From Clostridia bacterium (GTDB taxonomy: Bacteria > Bacillota > Clostridia > Oscillospirales > CAG-272): a stretch of 61,012 nucleotides of DNA. Shown one piece after another: positions 26,268 through 33,688 of the stretch (within the stretch, counting starts at the first letter, position 1; every line of letters begins with the position of its first letter). Both the position numbers and the translations under genes were made by a program. The notes beneath the pieces were generated by a model. It was not told the origin of the DNA and did no database searches. It saw nothing but the letters and a program-made list of their open reading frames with translations. The stretch is from the NCBI GenBank assembly GCA_017625935.1, contig JAGALA010000037.1, positions 1-61,012 of the forward strand, given 5' to 3'.

Positions 26268-27272
26268 ATGAAAAAAAGCATATTAAAATTTAAAAGAAAG
26301 CCGAAAATTTGCGCCTCATACAGCGTTGTCGGGCATATGGAGGCGGACGGCCCGCTCGGCAAGCAGTTTGACGAATACTGCCTTGACGACAAGTTCGGTA
26401 AGGAATCGTGGGAAAAGGCAGAAAGTGAAATGCAAAGACGTGCTCTATGCGGTGCTATTAAGAAAAGCGGACTTATCGACACGGAGCTTGACGTGCTTTT
26501 GGCAGGTGATTTGCTCAATCAATGCATTGGCTCTAACTATGCGCTATCAAACTTCGACACGGGCTTTTTGGGGCTTTACGGAGCTTGCTCCACGTGCAGC
26601 GAGGGGCTCCTTATCGGCGCTTCTCTGTTTAGCGGCGGAATAATTGACACCTGTGCAACCGTTACCTCATCACACTACTGCGCAAGTGAAAGGCAGTTTC
26701 GCTTTCCTCTTGAATACGGCGGGCAAAGAACACCGACGGCTCAATGGACAACAACAGGCGCGGGCGCATTCATTTTATCAGATAATGGAGATGTGGAAAT
26801 TTGCGAGGGGCTTGTCGGTAAGGTTATCGACAAGGGCATCTCAGATATCAACAATATGGGTGCGGCAATGGCACCTGCGGCGATAAACACCTTGAAGCGT
26901 TATTTTCTCGAATCCGAACACTCCCCCGAGGATTTTGACCTAATTATAACGGGAGATTTGGGATATGAGGGCAGTGAAATTTTGAAGGAGCTGCTACTTG
27001 ACGAGGGGATTGATATACGAAAAAATCACGTTGACTGCGGTCTTATGATATTTGATAGAGACCGTCAGGACGTGCATGCGGGTGGCTCGGGTTGCGGCTG
27101 CAGTGCGGTTGTGATGTCTGCAAGCATTATACCGAATTTAGCAAGCGGTGTACTTAAAAACGTCTTGTTTTTAGGTACAGGGGCGCTTATGTCACCGATG
27201 AGCCTTTCTCAAGGCGGCACAATTCCGTCGGTTGCCCATCTGTTGCATATTTCGCACGCAGGAGGTAAATGA
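26268..27272 (+). CDS. spoVAD: Stage V sporulation protein AD
   Basis: Encodes 334 residues with a thiolase-like fold and no membrane segments. SpoVAD is the dipicolinic-acid-binding subunit on the inner membrane. Conserved stretches are SVVGHMEADGPLG, GSNYALSNFDTGFLGLYGACSTC, HYCASERQFRFPLEYGGQRTPTAQWTTTGAGAF and GGSGCGCSAVV. It starts one base after the spoVAC stop, indicating translational coupling. Confidence 0.95.
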   Translation: MKKSILKFKRKPKICASYSVVGHMEADGPLGKQFDEYCLDDKFGKESWEKAESEMQRRALCGAIKKSGLIDTELDVLLAGDLLNQCIGSNYALSNFDTGFLGLYGACSTCSEGLLIGASLFSGGIIDTCATVTSSHYCASERQFRFPLEYGGQRTPTAQWTTTGAGAFILSDNGDVEICEGLVGKVIDKGISDINNMGAAMAPAAINTLKRYFLESEHSPEDFDLIITGDLGYEGSEILKELLLDEGIDIRKNHVDCGLMIFDRDRQDVHAGGSGCGCSAVVMSASIIPNLASGVLKNVLFLGTGALMSPMSLSQGGTIPSVAHLLHISHAGGK

Positions 27273-27279
27273 GGCAAAA

Positions 27280-27648
27280 ATGGATATTTTCTTTGATTAC
27301 TTTTGGGCATTTGTACTTGGCGGAGGTCTTTGCGTTATTGCACAAATTTTGATCGACAAAACCAAGCTGACGCCTGCCAAAATTTTAGTCGGCTACGTGT
27401 GCATCGGTGTGGTGCTGACATCGGTTGGCGCTTACGAGCCGCTTGTTAAGCTTGCAGGCTGCGGAGCGACCGTGCCGCTTTCGGGCTTTGGTTATGCTAT
27501 TGCAAACGGAGTTAAGACAGCAGTTGAAGAAAAGGGATTGCTTGGCGCGCTCACAGGCGGAATTGGCGCAACCGCCGGCGGCATAACCGCATCGATTTGC
27601 TTTGGACTGCTTGCATCGTTTGTTTTTTCAAGCAAGCCAAAAAGGTAG
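27280..27648 (+). CDS. spoVAE: Stage V sporulation protein AE
   Basis: Encodes 122 residues, normal for SpoVAE(B), with about four helices. The sequence FVLGGGLCVIAQILIDKTKLTPAKILVGYVCIGVVL and GCGATVPLSGFGYAIANGVK is characteristic. The longer frame from 27232 is rejected because GGAGG (27261-27265) fits the ATG at 27280. It completes the DPA channel operon; spoVAA, AB and AF are not present, a common minimal set in Clostridia. Confidence 0.93.
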   Translation: MDIFFDYFWAFVLGGGLCVIAQILIDKTKLTPAKILVGYVCIGVVLTSVGAYEPLVKLAGCGATVPLSGFGYAIANGVKTAVEEKGLLGALTGGIGATAGGITASICFGLLASFVFSSKPKR

Positions 27649-27710
27649 TCACTTCTCTCTAAAAATCGCTGAACAAGTGAGGAGTCCCCCCCTGCCCTGC
27701 GCGATGGTTT

Positions 27711-27738
27711 CGGGATGTCGAGGGCGCCATCCCCTACA
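27711..27738 (+). repeat. REP-like palindrome, copy 2
   Basis: CGGGATGTCGAGGGCGCCATCCCCTACA split into two arms (GGGATG and CATCCC), in the 3' region of spoVAE. Twenty-five of 28 bases match copy 1. Confidence 0.75.
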
Positions 27739-27785
27739 AGAAACAATGAATTATTTGTGTAAAAGCTGTTCATACGGTTATTCAT

Positions 27786-27820
27786 AAAAAAGGGCATCGA
27801 AATCGATGCCCTAATTTTTT
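27786..27820 (-). terminator. Bidirectional terminator between spoVAE and the oxidoreductase gene
   Basis: A 10-bp stem, AGGGCATCGA/TCGATGCCCT, flanked by A6 and T6 runs. Confidence 0.9.
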
Positions 27821-28817
27821 AGATATTTCTCTTTTGTCTTAATTTCAAAGCTTTTTTCTTGATTAAATCTGCTAAAACAACGCTTTGTGCTGAGCTTTCC
27901 GGGGTAACGTAGTCGGGCTTTTTGCCTTCCTTAATGCAGTTAACAAAATAGCTCATTTCGGCAAGGTAACCGTCGTCGTTGCCAACGTTAATTCCAAGGT
28001 CAACCTTCGGTGCTTCTTCCTTATTTAATTCAACCTCTTTGCCGTTCTTTATGAGCTTGCCCTTGTTAAGCTCAACGTAACCGTTTTGGAAAACAGCCGT
28101 GAAGCTTGCATCAAACGGAATTGAGGTATTATACCAGGTTCCCTCACAGGTAACGAGAATATCACCGTCATAAATCATGCTTGTAACAACCGTATCGTTA
28201 TTGTTTGTCATTTGGTAACGGTAAGCTCCCAGCTTGTCCGGCATACCGAGAACGCTTTGAACAAAGTCAAAATCGTGGATTGAAAGGTCTGTTGTAACAC
28301 CGCCTGAGAGCTTTTCATCTCTCATCCAGTCCTCCCAGCTCCATTGTGGGATAGCTGAAATGCGCTTCATTTCAAGACGGATAAGTCTGCCAAGCTCCTT
28401 AGTTTCGATAACATTTCTGAGATATCTATAAGGTGCCATAAATCTAACAACGTGCGCAACCATAAAGTTCTTTTCAGATTGATTTGCAATAGCTGCAACA
28501 CGCTTAGCATCTCTTGTGTTAAGGGTCATCGGCTTTTCGCAAAGCACGTGGTAGCCCTTTTTAAGAAGCTTAACTGCCATATCTGCGTGCAAAAAGCTTG
28601 GTGTGCAGATATCGATCATATCAAGGTCTTCATTTTTAATCATTTTGTTGTAATCGGTGTAAATTTTGATGTTACGGTCGCCAACCTTTTCCTTTGCAAC
28701 GTTTTCTCTAACGTCACAAACTGCAACAAGCTCCGCATCCTTAATCTTTTCGTAGTTGTAGAAGTGGCAGCCGCCCATTCCGCCAACACCGATAAGTCCT
28801 ACTCTAACCTTAGCCAT
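27819..28817 (-). CDS. Gfo/Idh/MocA-family oxidoreductase
   Basis: Encodes a 332-residue NAD(P)-dependent sugar or inositol dehydrogenase. The N-terminal Rossmann motif GVGGMGGCH, the CEKPMTLN loop (Lys of the EKP motif) and the C-terminal beta-sheet domain (WEDWMRDEKLSGGVTTDLSIHDFDFV, with catalytic-type His) are clear. It overlaps the end of the TIM-barrel isomerase gene by 8 bp, so the two are translated together, which suggests a short pathway for a cyclitol or keto-sugar. The substrate cannot be read from the sequence. Confidence 0.9.
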   Translation of the reverse strand: MAKVRVGLIGVGGMGGCHFYNYEKIKDAELVAVCDVRENVAKEKVGDRNIKIYTDYNKMIKNEDLDMIDICTPSFLHADMAVKLLKKGYHVLCEKPMTLNTRDAKRVAAIANQSEKNFMVAHVVRFMAPYRYLRNVIETKELGRLIRLEMKRISAIPQWSWEDWMRDEKLSGGVTTDLSIHDFDFVQSVLGMPDKLGAYRYQMTNNNDTVVTSMIYDGDILVTCEGTWYNTSIPFDASFTAVFQNGYVELNKGKLIKNGKEVELNKEEAPKVDLGINVGNDDGYLAEMSYFVNCIKEGKKPDYVTPESSAQSVVLADLIKKKALKLRQKRNI

Positions 28818-29631
28818 TTATTATGTCCTCCAAGAATTTTTTAGCATAAATTATATCTTCAATTTGCTTATCCCCGCTGATTTCGCGCTCGATAGTGATT
28901 GAGCCGTTATAGCCGTGGTCATTTATAAGCTTACCAAGAAGCACGGGGAAGTTTGCACGTCCGTCACCTATTCTCTTTTCCTCGCCGAGATAGTCGGGAT
29001 TTGTTGGGTACTCGCCGTCCTTTGCGTGAACGCCGCGAACGTATTGACCGAAAATATCAACCGCATCGCAAGGATTTGCCTTTCCGTAAAGGAGAAGGTT
29101 TGCGGGGTCAAGGTTGATACCAAGGTTGCCTGTGTTAACCGCCATAATTGTTCTCTTTATGGTGATAGGCGTTTCTTGTCCTGTTTCAAAAAGGAGATAT
29201 TGACCGTTTTCCTTGCAGTAAAGGGCAACCTCCTTAATTGCTGCTACAACGGAGCGATATTCGTCAGTATTTGGGTTTTCGGGAATGAAGCCCATATGCG
29301 TTACCATATCGACAACGCCAAGCTTTTTTGTAAAATCAGAGCCGTGCTTAAGCTCTGCAATTCTCTTTTCTCTGAAGAATACAGGCACGATGCCAAGCGT
29401 GATTGGGCCTCTGACAAAGTCCCAAGTTGCTTCTCCTGTCCAGCCGCACCAAACAGCGCTGATTTCAAGTCCTGTTTCCTTTGTTGCTGCTAAGATTTTC
29501 TCAACGTACTCGTCAGTCATAAGGTCGTGATTCCACGCACAAAGCTGAAATGACTCAAGCCCGTATTTCTTAACATCCTTGATTTTCTCGACTACATTTT
29601 CGTCAAGATGCACCATTGTTCCAAGCTTCAT
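28810..29631 (-). CDS. Sugar phosphate isomerase/epimerase, AP endonuclease-like TIM barrel
   Basis: Encodes 273 residues of the xylose-isomerase-like TIM-barrel family (IolE/IolI type). The metal-site carboxylates and His are in QYLLFETGQ, GINLDPANLLLYG, VHAKDGE and SITIEREI. It is upstream of, and overlaps, the oxidoreductase gene; families of this pair often act on 2-keto-inositol or 3-keto sugars. No signal peptide. Substrate unknown. Confidence 0.88.
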   Translation of the reverse strand: MKLGTMVHLDENVVEKIKDVKKYGLESFQLCAWNHDLMTDEYVEKILAATKETGLEISAVWCGWTGEATWDFVRGPITLGIVPVFFREKRIAELKHGSDFTKKLGVVDMVTHMGFIPENPNTDEYRSVVAAIKEVALYCKENGQYLLFETGQETPITIKRTIMAVNTGNLGINLDPANLLLYGKANPCDAVDIFGQYVRGVHAKDGEYPTNPDYLGEEKRIGDGRANFPVLLGKLINDHGYNGSITIEREISGDKQIEDIIYAKKFLEDIING

Positions 29632-29667
29632 AAATATACCTCGTAGCTTTCATATTTATACATTATG

Positions 29668-29696
29668 ATTTTATCATATATTTATAAGAGTTTCAA
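29668..29696 (-). promoter_or_regulatory. Promoter of the isomerase-oxidoreductase operon
   Basis: TTGAAA (29696-29691), 17 bp, TAAAAT (29673-29668). Confidence 0.75.
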
Positions 29697-29705
29697 GTGT
29701 TTTGG

Positions 29706-29737
29706 TAAAAAAAGAACTCCTAAAAAGGAGTTCTTTT
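29706..29737 (-). terminator. Terminator of the pepP-efp-CD1247-like operon
   Basis: A 9-bp stem, AAGAACTCC/GGAGTTCTT, with a T7 run on the minus strand. Confidence 0.9.
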
Positions 29738-29745
29738 ACGTTTTT

Positions 29746-30180
29746 TTATTTCTCCTCTGAGAATGGCTTGCCGCAAGCGGGGCAAATCAAATCCTCGGGG
29801 TCGATTTCGTTATCAAAGCAGATTGTTTCCTTGCAGTTAGGGCACATTGCTTCCATAAAGTCCTCTTCCTCGTCGCAACAGCAATCGCAGTCGCAATCGT
29901 CCTCGCAGTCGCAGCAATCGCAGTCGTCGTCACAGTCGCAATCACATTCGTCCTCGTAAACGTATTCCTCAACCTCGCCGAGGTCGTGGTCGATTTCTTC
30001 GATATAATCACCAAGGGTAGCAACCTCATCGTCCATATCGGCAATTGTAGCCGTGATGTCTGAAAGAAGGTCGATAATAGCGTTTAAAACCTTTCCCTCG
30101 GGCTTTGAATCATCAATATTAAGTCCTTCTGCAAGTCCCTTAATATATGCGCATTTTTCAAGAATATCCATCTCTTGCAT
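29746..30180 (-). CDS. CD1247-like protein with a zinc ribbon and an Asp/Cys-rich insertion
   Basis: Encodes 144 residues. The N-terminal helix region (YIKGLAEGLNIDD, IIDLLSDITATIADMDDEV, DYIEEIDHDLGEVEEYVY) and the C-terminal zinc ribbon (CPNCKETICFDNEIDPEDLICPACGK) match the Firmicutes CD1247-like family, of unknown function. Between them, at about residues 77-105, lies a run of almost only Cys, Asp and Glu, with 12 cysteines, far more than usual in the family. It is 22 bp downstream of efp, the standard context. Confidence 0.85.
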   Translation of the reverse strand: MQEMDILEKCAYIKGLAEGLNIDDSKPEGKVLNAIIDLLSDITATIADMDDEVATLGDYIEEIDHDLGEVEEYVYEDECDCDCDDDCDCCDCEDDCDCDCCCDEEEDFMEAMCPNCKETICFDNEIDPEDLICPACGKPFSEEK

Positions 30181-30202
30181 TGTAAGCTCCTCCTAAAATG
30201 AA

Positions 30203-30769
30203 TTATTTGTTGTTAACTCTTTCAAGGTATTCGCCAACTCTTGTGTCGATACGAATAAGGTCTCCCTCGTTAATGAAAATCGGAACTCTAACAACAGCGC
30301 CTGTTTCAAGTGTAGCTGCCTTTGTAACGTTTGTAGCTGTATCGCCACGAACACCAGGCTCTGTCTCTGTGATGTAGAGGTCAACGAATGTTGGTGGCTC
30401 TACTGCGAAAACCTCACCCTTGATTGATGAAAGCTTGCACATTTCGTTTTCCTTAACAAACTTGAAGTTGTCACCGAGCTTGTGTGAGTCAACAGGAATC
30501 TGCTCGTATGATTCCATATCCATAAAGTAGTAAAGCTCACCATCGTTGTAGAGGTATTGAAGCTCTCTGCGCTCTACTTGAACTGTTTCAAACTTTGCTG
30601 TTGGGTTGAATGATGCTTCACGTGTTGCACCGGAAACAACGTCTCTGTACTTTGTTCTTACGAAAGCTGCGCCCTTGCCCGGCTTAACGTGTTGGAATTC
30701 GATAACCTGATATACCTTACCCTCCATTTCGAAGGTAACACCGTTTCTAAAATCTCCAGCTGTAATCAT
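30203..30769 (-). CDS. efp: Elongation factor P
   Basis: Encodes EF-P, 188 residues, three OB-like domains. The tip loop [14 protein letters not shown] holds the Lys that contacts the P-site tRNA; EF-P rescues ribosomes stalled at polyproline. The C-terminal [29 protein letters not shown] signature is intact. It follows pepP by 135 bp and has its own promoter. No dedicated modification enzyme gene is nearby. Confidence 0.97.
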   Translation of the reverse strand: MITAGDFRNGVTFEMEGKVYQVIEFQHVKPGKGAAFVRTKYRDVVSGATREASFNPTAKFETVQVERRELQYLYNDGELYYFMDMESYEQIPVDSHKLGDNFKFVKENEMCKLSSIKGEVFAVEPPTFVDLYITETEPGVRGDTATNVTKAATLETGAVVRVPIFINEGDLIRIDTRVGEYLERVNNK

Positions 30770-30846
30770 TTGTTTTTTCCTTTTCTTGGCGTTTTAGTAT
30801 TTTTTGGATGCAATCCGCCACAATTGATTCCATACTTATATACCCT

Positions 30847-30875
30847 ATTCTACTATAAAAAGTTTTAGTTTTCAA
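30847..30875 (-). promoter_or_regulatory. efp promoter
   Basis: TTGAAA (30875-30870), 17 bp, TAGAAT (30852-30847), inside the pepP-efp gap. Confidence 0.7.
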
Positions 30876-30904
30876 TAGGTAAACAAAATATTTTTTGAAT
30901 TTTG

Positions 30905-31966
30905 TTAAATTTCTATGAGGTTTTTGGGCGATTTTGTGAAATTTTCTATTTCATTTTCCAAAATGAGGACCATATCCTCTATTCTGACGCCGTATTTTGA
31001 CGGAATATAGATGCCCGGCTCAACCGTCACTATATTGCCCGGCACTAAAATCTTGTCCATATTGGGGGACAATGCAGGCATTTCGTGCACCTCAAGACCC
31101 ACACTGTGACCGAGAGAGTGTCCGAAATAGCCCTTGTAGTCCTTATAGATAATATCGCGTGCGACTTTGTCGGCATCTGAGCATTTCACGCCAGCTCTTA
31201 GGTATTCAAGCGCGGCAAGCTGTGCCTCCAAGACTGTGTTATAGAGCTTTTTCATTTCGTCATCCGCCTTGCCTATCGAAACGGTTCTTGTCATATCTGA
31301 ATGATAGCCGTCAACGGTTGCACCGAAGTCCATTGTGAAAAAGCCCTTTTTGATTTTTGTGCAGGCAGGCACGCCGTGAGGAAGCGAGGTTTTTTCAGCG
31401 CTTATTGAAATGGTTTCAAAGCTTTTGTCCTCTGCTCCGTTTTTGCGCATGAAATATTCAAGCTCACTTGCCACGTCATTTTCGGTAATATCGGTTGAAA
31501 GTATACCCAAAATGTGCTCAAACGCCATATCTGTGAGCTTTTGCGCCTTTTTCATTTTTTCAATTTCATCGGGGGTTTTTACCTCTCGGATTTTGTTTAC
31601 GGTATCGCCAATCGGTACGGTTTTTACTGTAATATCGTCGCAAAGGCGCTTATAGCCGCTAACGCTCATATGTAAGTCCTCAAAGCCGAGGGTACAAATA
31701 TTCTCGCTTGAAAGAATATTGCCGAGCCACTCGCTTCTTTTGCCCTTAAGCATAACTACGTTATATGTTCCCGTGAGCTGCTTTTCGGCAACCTCAATAT
31801 ATCTGAAATCCTCAAACGCATATGCATTTTTCTTCGTTATTAATAATGCGCCGTCCTCGTTATCAAAGCCCGCAAAGTATCTGTGTGAGGTGCGCGAGGT
31901 TAAAAAAATCGCATCTACTCCGAGCGAATCAAAGCTTGAGCGAAGATTGTTAATTCTGTTTATCAT
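30905..31966 (-). CDS. pepP: Xaa-Pro aminopeptidase (M24 family)
   Basis: Encodes a 353-residue creatinase-fold aminopeptidase. The five metal ligands are present: two Asp in DFGATVDGYHSDMTRT, His in GHSLGHSVGLEVHE, Glu in TVEPGIYIP and Glu in VRIEDM. It removes N-terminal residues preceding proline. The longer frame from 32026 is rejected because GGAGG precedes the ATG at 31966. The pepP-efp order is typical of Firmicutes. Confidence 0.92.
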   Translation of the reverse strand: MINRINNLRSSFDSLGVDAIFLTSRTSHRYFAGFDNEDGALLITKKNAYAFEDFRYIEVAEKQLTGTYNVVMLKGKRSEWLGNILSSENICTLGFEDLHMSVSGYKRLCDDITVKTVPIGDTVNKIREVKTPDEIEKMKKAQKLTDMAFEHILGILSTDITENDVASELEYFMRKNGAEDKSFETISISAEKTSLPHGVPACTKIKKGFFTMDFGATVDGYHSDMTRTVSIGKADDEMKKLYNTVLEAQLAALEYLRAGVKCSDADKVARDIIYKDYKGYFGHSLGHSVGLEVHEMPALSPNMDKILVPGNIVTVEPGIYIPSKYGVRIEDMVLILENEIENFTKSPKNLIEI

Positions 31967-31994
31967 AGCTTCCTCCGTGATTGTTTTCCTTTTG

Positions 31995-32023
31995 ATTATA
32001 TCACAAAGCTTTCTTATGTTCAA
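31995..32023 (-). promoter_or_regulatory. pepP promoter
   Basis: TTGAAC (32023-32018), 17 bp, TATAAT (32000-31995). It is back-to-back with the promoter of the next rightward gene, 10 bp away. Confidence 0.75.
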
Positions 32024-32032
32024 CAAAAAATA

Positions 32033-32061
32033 TTGACAAACAATTAAAAAAATGATAAAAT
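32033..32061 (+). promoter_or_regulatory. Promoter of the secreted protein gene at 32096
   Basis: TTGACA (32033-32038), 17 bp, TAAAAT (32056-32061). Confidence 0.8.
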
Positions 32062-32095
32062 ATTTTCATAAACTATGATTTTGAGGACAACTAAT

Positions 32096-32818
32096 ATGAA
32101 AAAAAGAGTTTTAATCTTGTGCCTTACGCTTGTTTTGTCACTTTCCCTGTTTGTTCCGCTTGCCTTTGCAGATTCGGAATGCGAGCATAGCTACACGGAT
32201 GACGGAGACTGTACAACACCTCTTGTTTGTTCGCTTTGTGACAAGATTATTTACGTACAGACTTCACATAATTTTGATAAAACAGAATCATATTCATATG
32301 CTGACGGAAATTTCTTGTCGGAAGGTAAAAAAACAGTTGCCTGCACAAACAGCGGCTGCACAACCACCAAGGAATTAGACGTAAAGCCACTTGTTGACTC
32401 GCTTGGCTATTCAATAAGAGAGTATCAAAAAAACGATTCAACATACTACTCTCTTGCAACAAGCTATATTTTCAATGCAAAAGAAATCAAGGCATACGCA
32501 AATTCACTTGGCAAGGAATATGAATACGGTATAATGTGCTATATCCCCAACGATCTTGGAAATGATCCGCCTATAAACAGCGACGGCACTCCCGACGTTA
32601 CCGTTTTGAAAATCCCGTATAAGGGCACAAACGGTGTTTGTGATTTGACAATTCCAAGCATCATCGAAGATAGAGCGGGTGATGAATTCGTTTTCGCCGC
32701 TTATTTAAGATTCGGTAGCGATGTTTACTATATTCAGTCAGACAAAATATTCACCGACAATAAGGACCTTACAATCGTAAACTGCTCTATTGTGCTTGAC
32801 AAGCTTGCAAACAATTAA
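32096..32818 (+). CDS. Secreted protein with one CxxC/His unit and an unknown domain
   Basis: Encodes 240 residues with a signal peptide (MKKRVLILCLTLVLSLSLFVPLAFA). The mature start, CEHSYTDDGDCTTPLVCSLCDK, is one unit of the same repeat found in the 1004-residue secreted protein. The rest, from LGYSIREYQ to the end, resembles that protein's C-terminal domain, so the two are distant relatives. The ATG at 32096 (GAGGAC upstream) is preferred to an earlier one at 32075. No anchor is visible and the role is unknown. Confidence 0.75.
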   Translation: MKKRVLILCLTLVLSLSLFVPLAFADSECEHSYTDDGDCTTPLVCSLCDKIIYVQTSHNFDKTESYSYADGNFLSEGKKTVACTNSGCTTTKELDVKPLVDSLGYSIREYQKNDSTYYSLATSYIFNAKEIKAYANSLGKEYEYGIMCYIPNDLGNDPPINSDGTPDVTVLKIPYKGTNGVCDLTIPSIIEDRAGDEFVFAAYLRFGSDVYYIQSDKIFTDNKDLTIVNCSIVLDKLANN

Positions 32819-32830
32819 TTTTTAATACAT

Positions 32831-32862
32831 AAAAACAGGTACCAAGCTCGGCACCTGTTTTT
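32831..32862 (+). terminator. Bidirectional terminator
   Basis: A 10-bp stem, AAAAACAGGT/ACCTGTTTTT with a 12-nt loop, lies between two convergent genes. Confidence 0.85.
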
Positions 32863-32865
32863 GCT

Positions 32866-33558
32866 TTATTTGATTAAATCCTTTGTTACCTCGGCGGCAA
32901 TTATAAGTCCCGCAACGGATGGAATAAATGCACAGGAGGACGGTGTGTGCTTTCCGTTTTCGTCGGTTATTGGGTTATGCGGCTCCTCGTCGGAATAAAC
33001 AACCTTTAATTTTTTAACGCCGAGCTTTTTAAGCCTTGTGCGCACCGCCTTTGCAAGCGGACAAACTGAGGTTTTGTATATATCAGCCACCTTGAAGGCG
33101 CAGGGGTTTAGCTTGTTGCCTGCTCCCATTGAGGAAATGACGTTTATTCCGTTTTTATCGCAAAATTCGGCAATGGCGATTTTTGTCGAAACGGTGTCAA
33201 TGGCATCTATCACGTAATCGTATTTTGTCAGGTCAATTGCATCGAGATTTTCGGGCGTTACAAAAAGGTCGTAGGTATTTACCTCGGTGCTTGCGTTTAT
33301 ATCAGCTATTCTTTCCTTCATCACCTCAACCTTTTTTCTGCCAACGGTTGAGTGTAAAGCGATGATTTGACGGTTTATATTAGATAAGGACACCGTGTCG
33401 CTATCGACAATATCTATTTTTCCGACGCCTGTTCTCGCAAGTGCCTCGCAGGTATAGCCGCCAACGCCGCCGATGCCGAAAATTATAATTCTTTTATCCT
33501 TTAATTTTTTAACGTTATCTTCACCCAAAAGGGCGCACGTGCGTGTTAATTCTTCCAT
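32866..33558 (-). CDS. tcdA: tRNA threonylcarbamoyladenosine dehydratase (TcdA/CsdL)
   Basis: Encodes a 230-residue ThiF/E1-like protein. It has the ATP-binding Rossmann GIGGVGGYTCEALARTGVG, the Asp and Arg in DSDTVSLSNINRQ, and YVIDAIDTVSTKIAI. TcdA makes the cyclic form of t6A37 in ANN-decoding tRNAs. No MoeB-type rhodanese is fused. AAGGAG before the ATG at 33558 decides the start over the longer frame from 33639. Confidence 0.88.
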   Translation of the reverse strand: MEELTRTCALLGEDNVKKLKDKRIIIFGIGGVGGYTCEALARTGVGKIDIVDSDTVSLSNINRQIIALHSTVGRKKVEVMKERIADINASTEVNTYDLFVTPENLDAIDLTKYDYVIDAIDTVSTKIAIAEFCDKNGINVISSMGAGNKLNPCAFKVADIYKTSVCPLAKAVRTRLKKLGVKKLKVVYSDEEPHNPITDENGKHTPSSCAFIPSVAGLIIAAEVTKDLIK

Positions 33559-33588
33559 TTTTGCTCCTTTGAAGGCTTTTTCATAATT

Positions 33589-33617
33589 ATCATACCATAT
33601 ATGTCTGAAAATTGCAA
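33589..33617 (-). promoter_or_regulatory. tcdA promoter
   Basis: TTGCAA (33617-33612), 17 bp, TATGAT (33594-33589). Confidence 0.6.
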
Positions 33618-33624
33618 ATATTTC

Positions 33625-33653
33625 TTGTATTTTGCTCACGCGTATGATAAGAT
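33625..33653 (+). promoter_or_regulatory. GH38 gene promoter
   Basis: TTGTAT (33625-33630), 17 bp, TAAGAT (33648-33653), divergent from tcdA. Confidence 0.6.
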
Positions 33654-33688
33654 AAAAAGGAATAGTTTATATCTAAGAAGGAGAGATT

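Noticed and set aside
29865..29960. CRISPR-like or tandem repeat in the Asp/Cys tract
   Set aside because: It is in-frame coding DNA with three-base periodicity, without repeat-spacer organisation.
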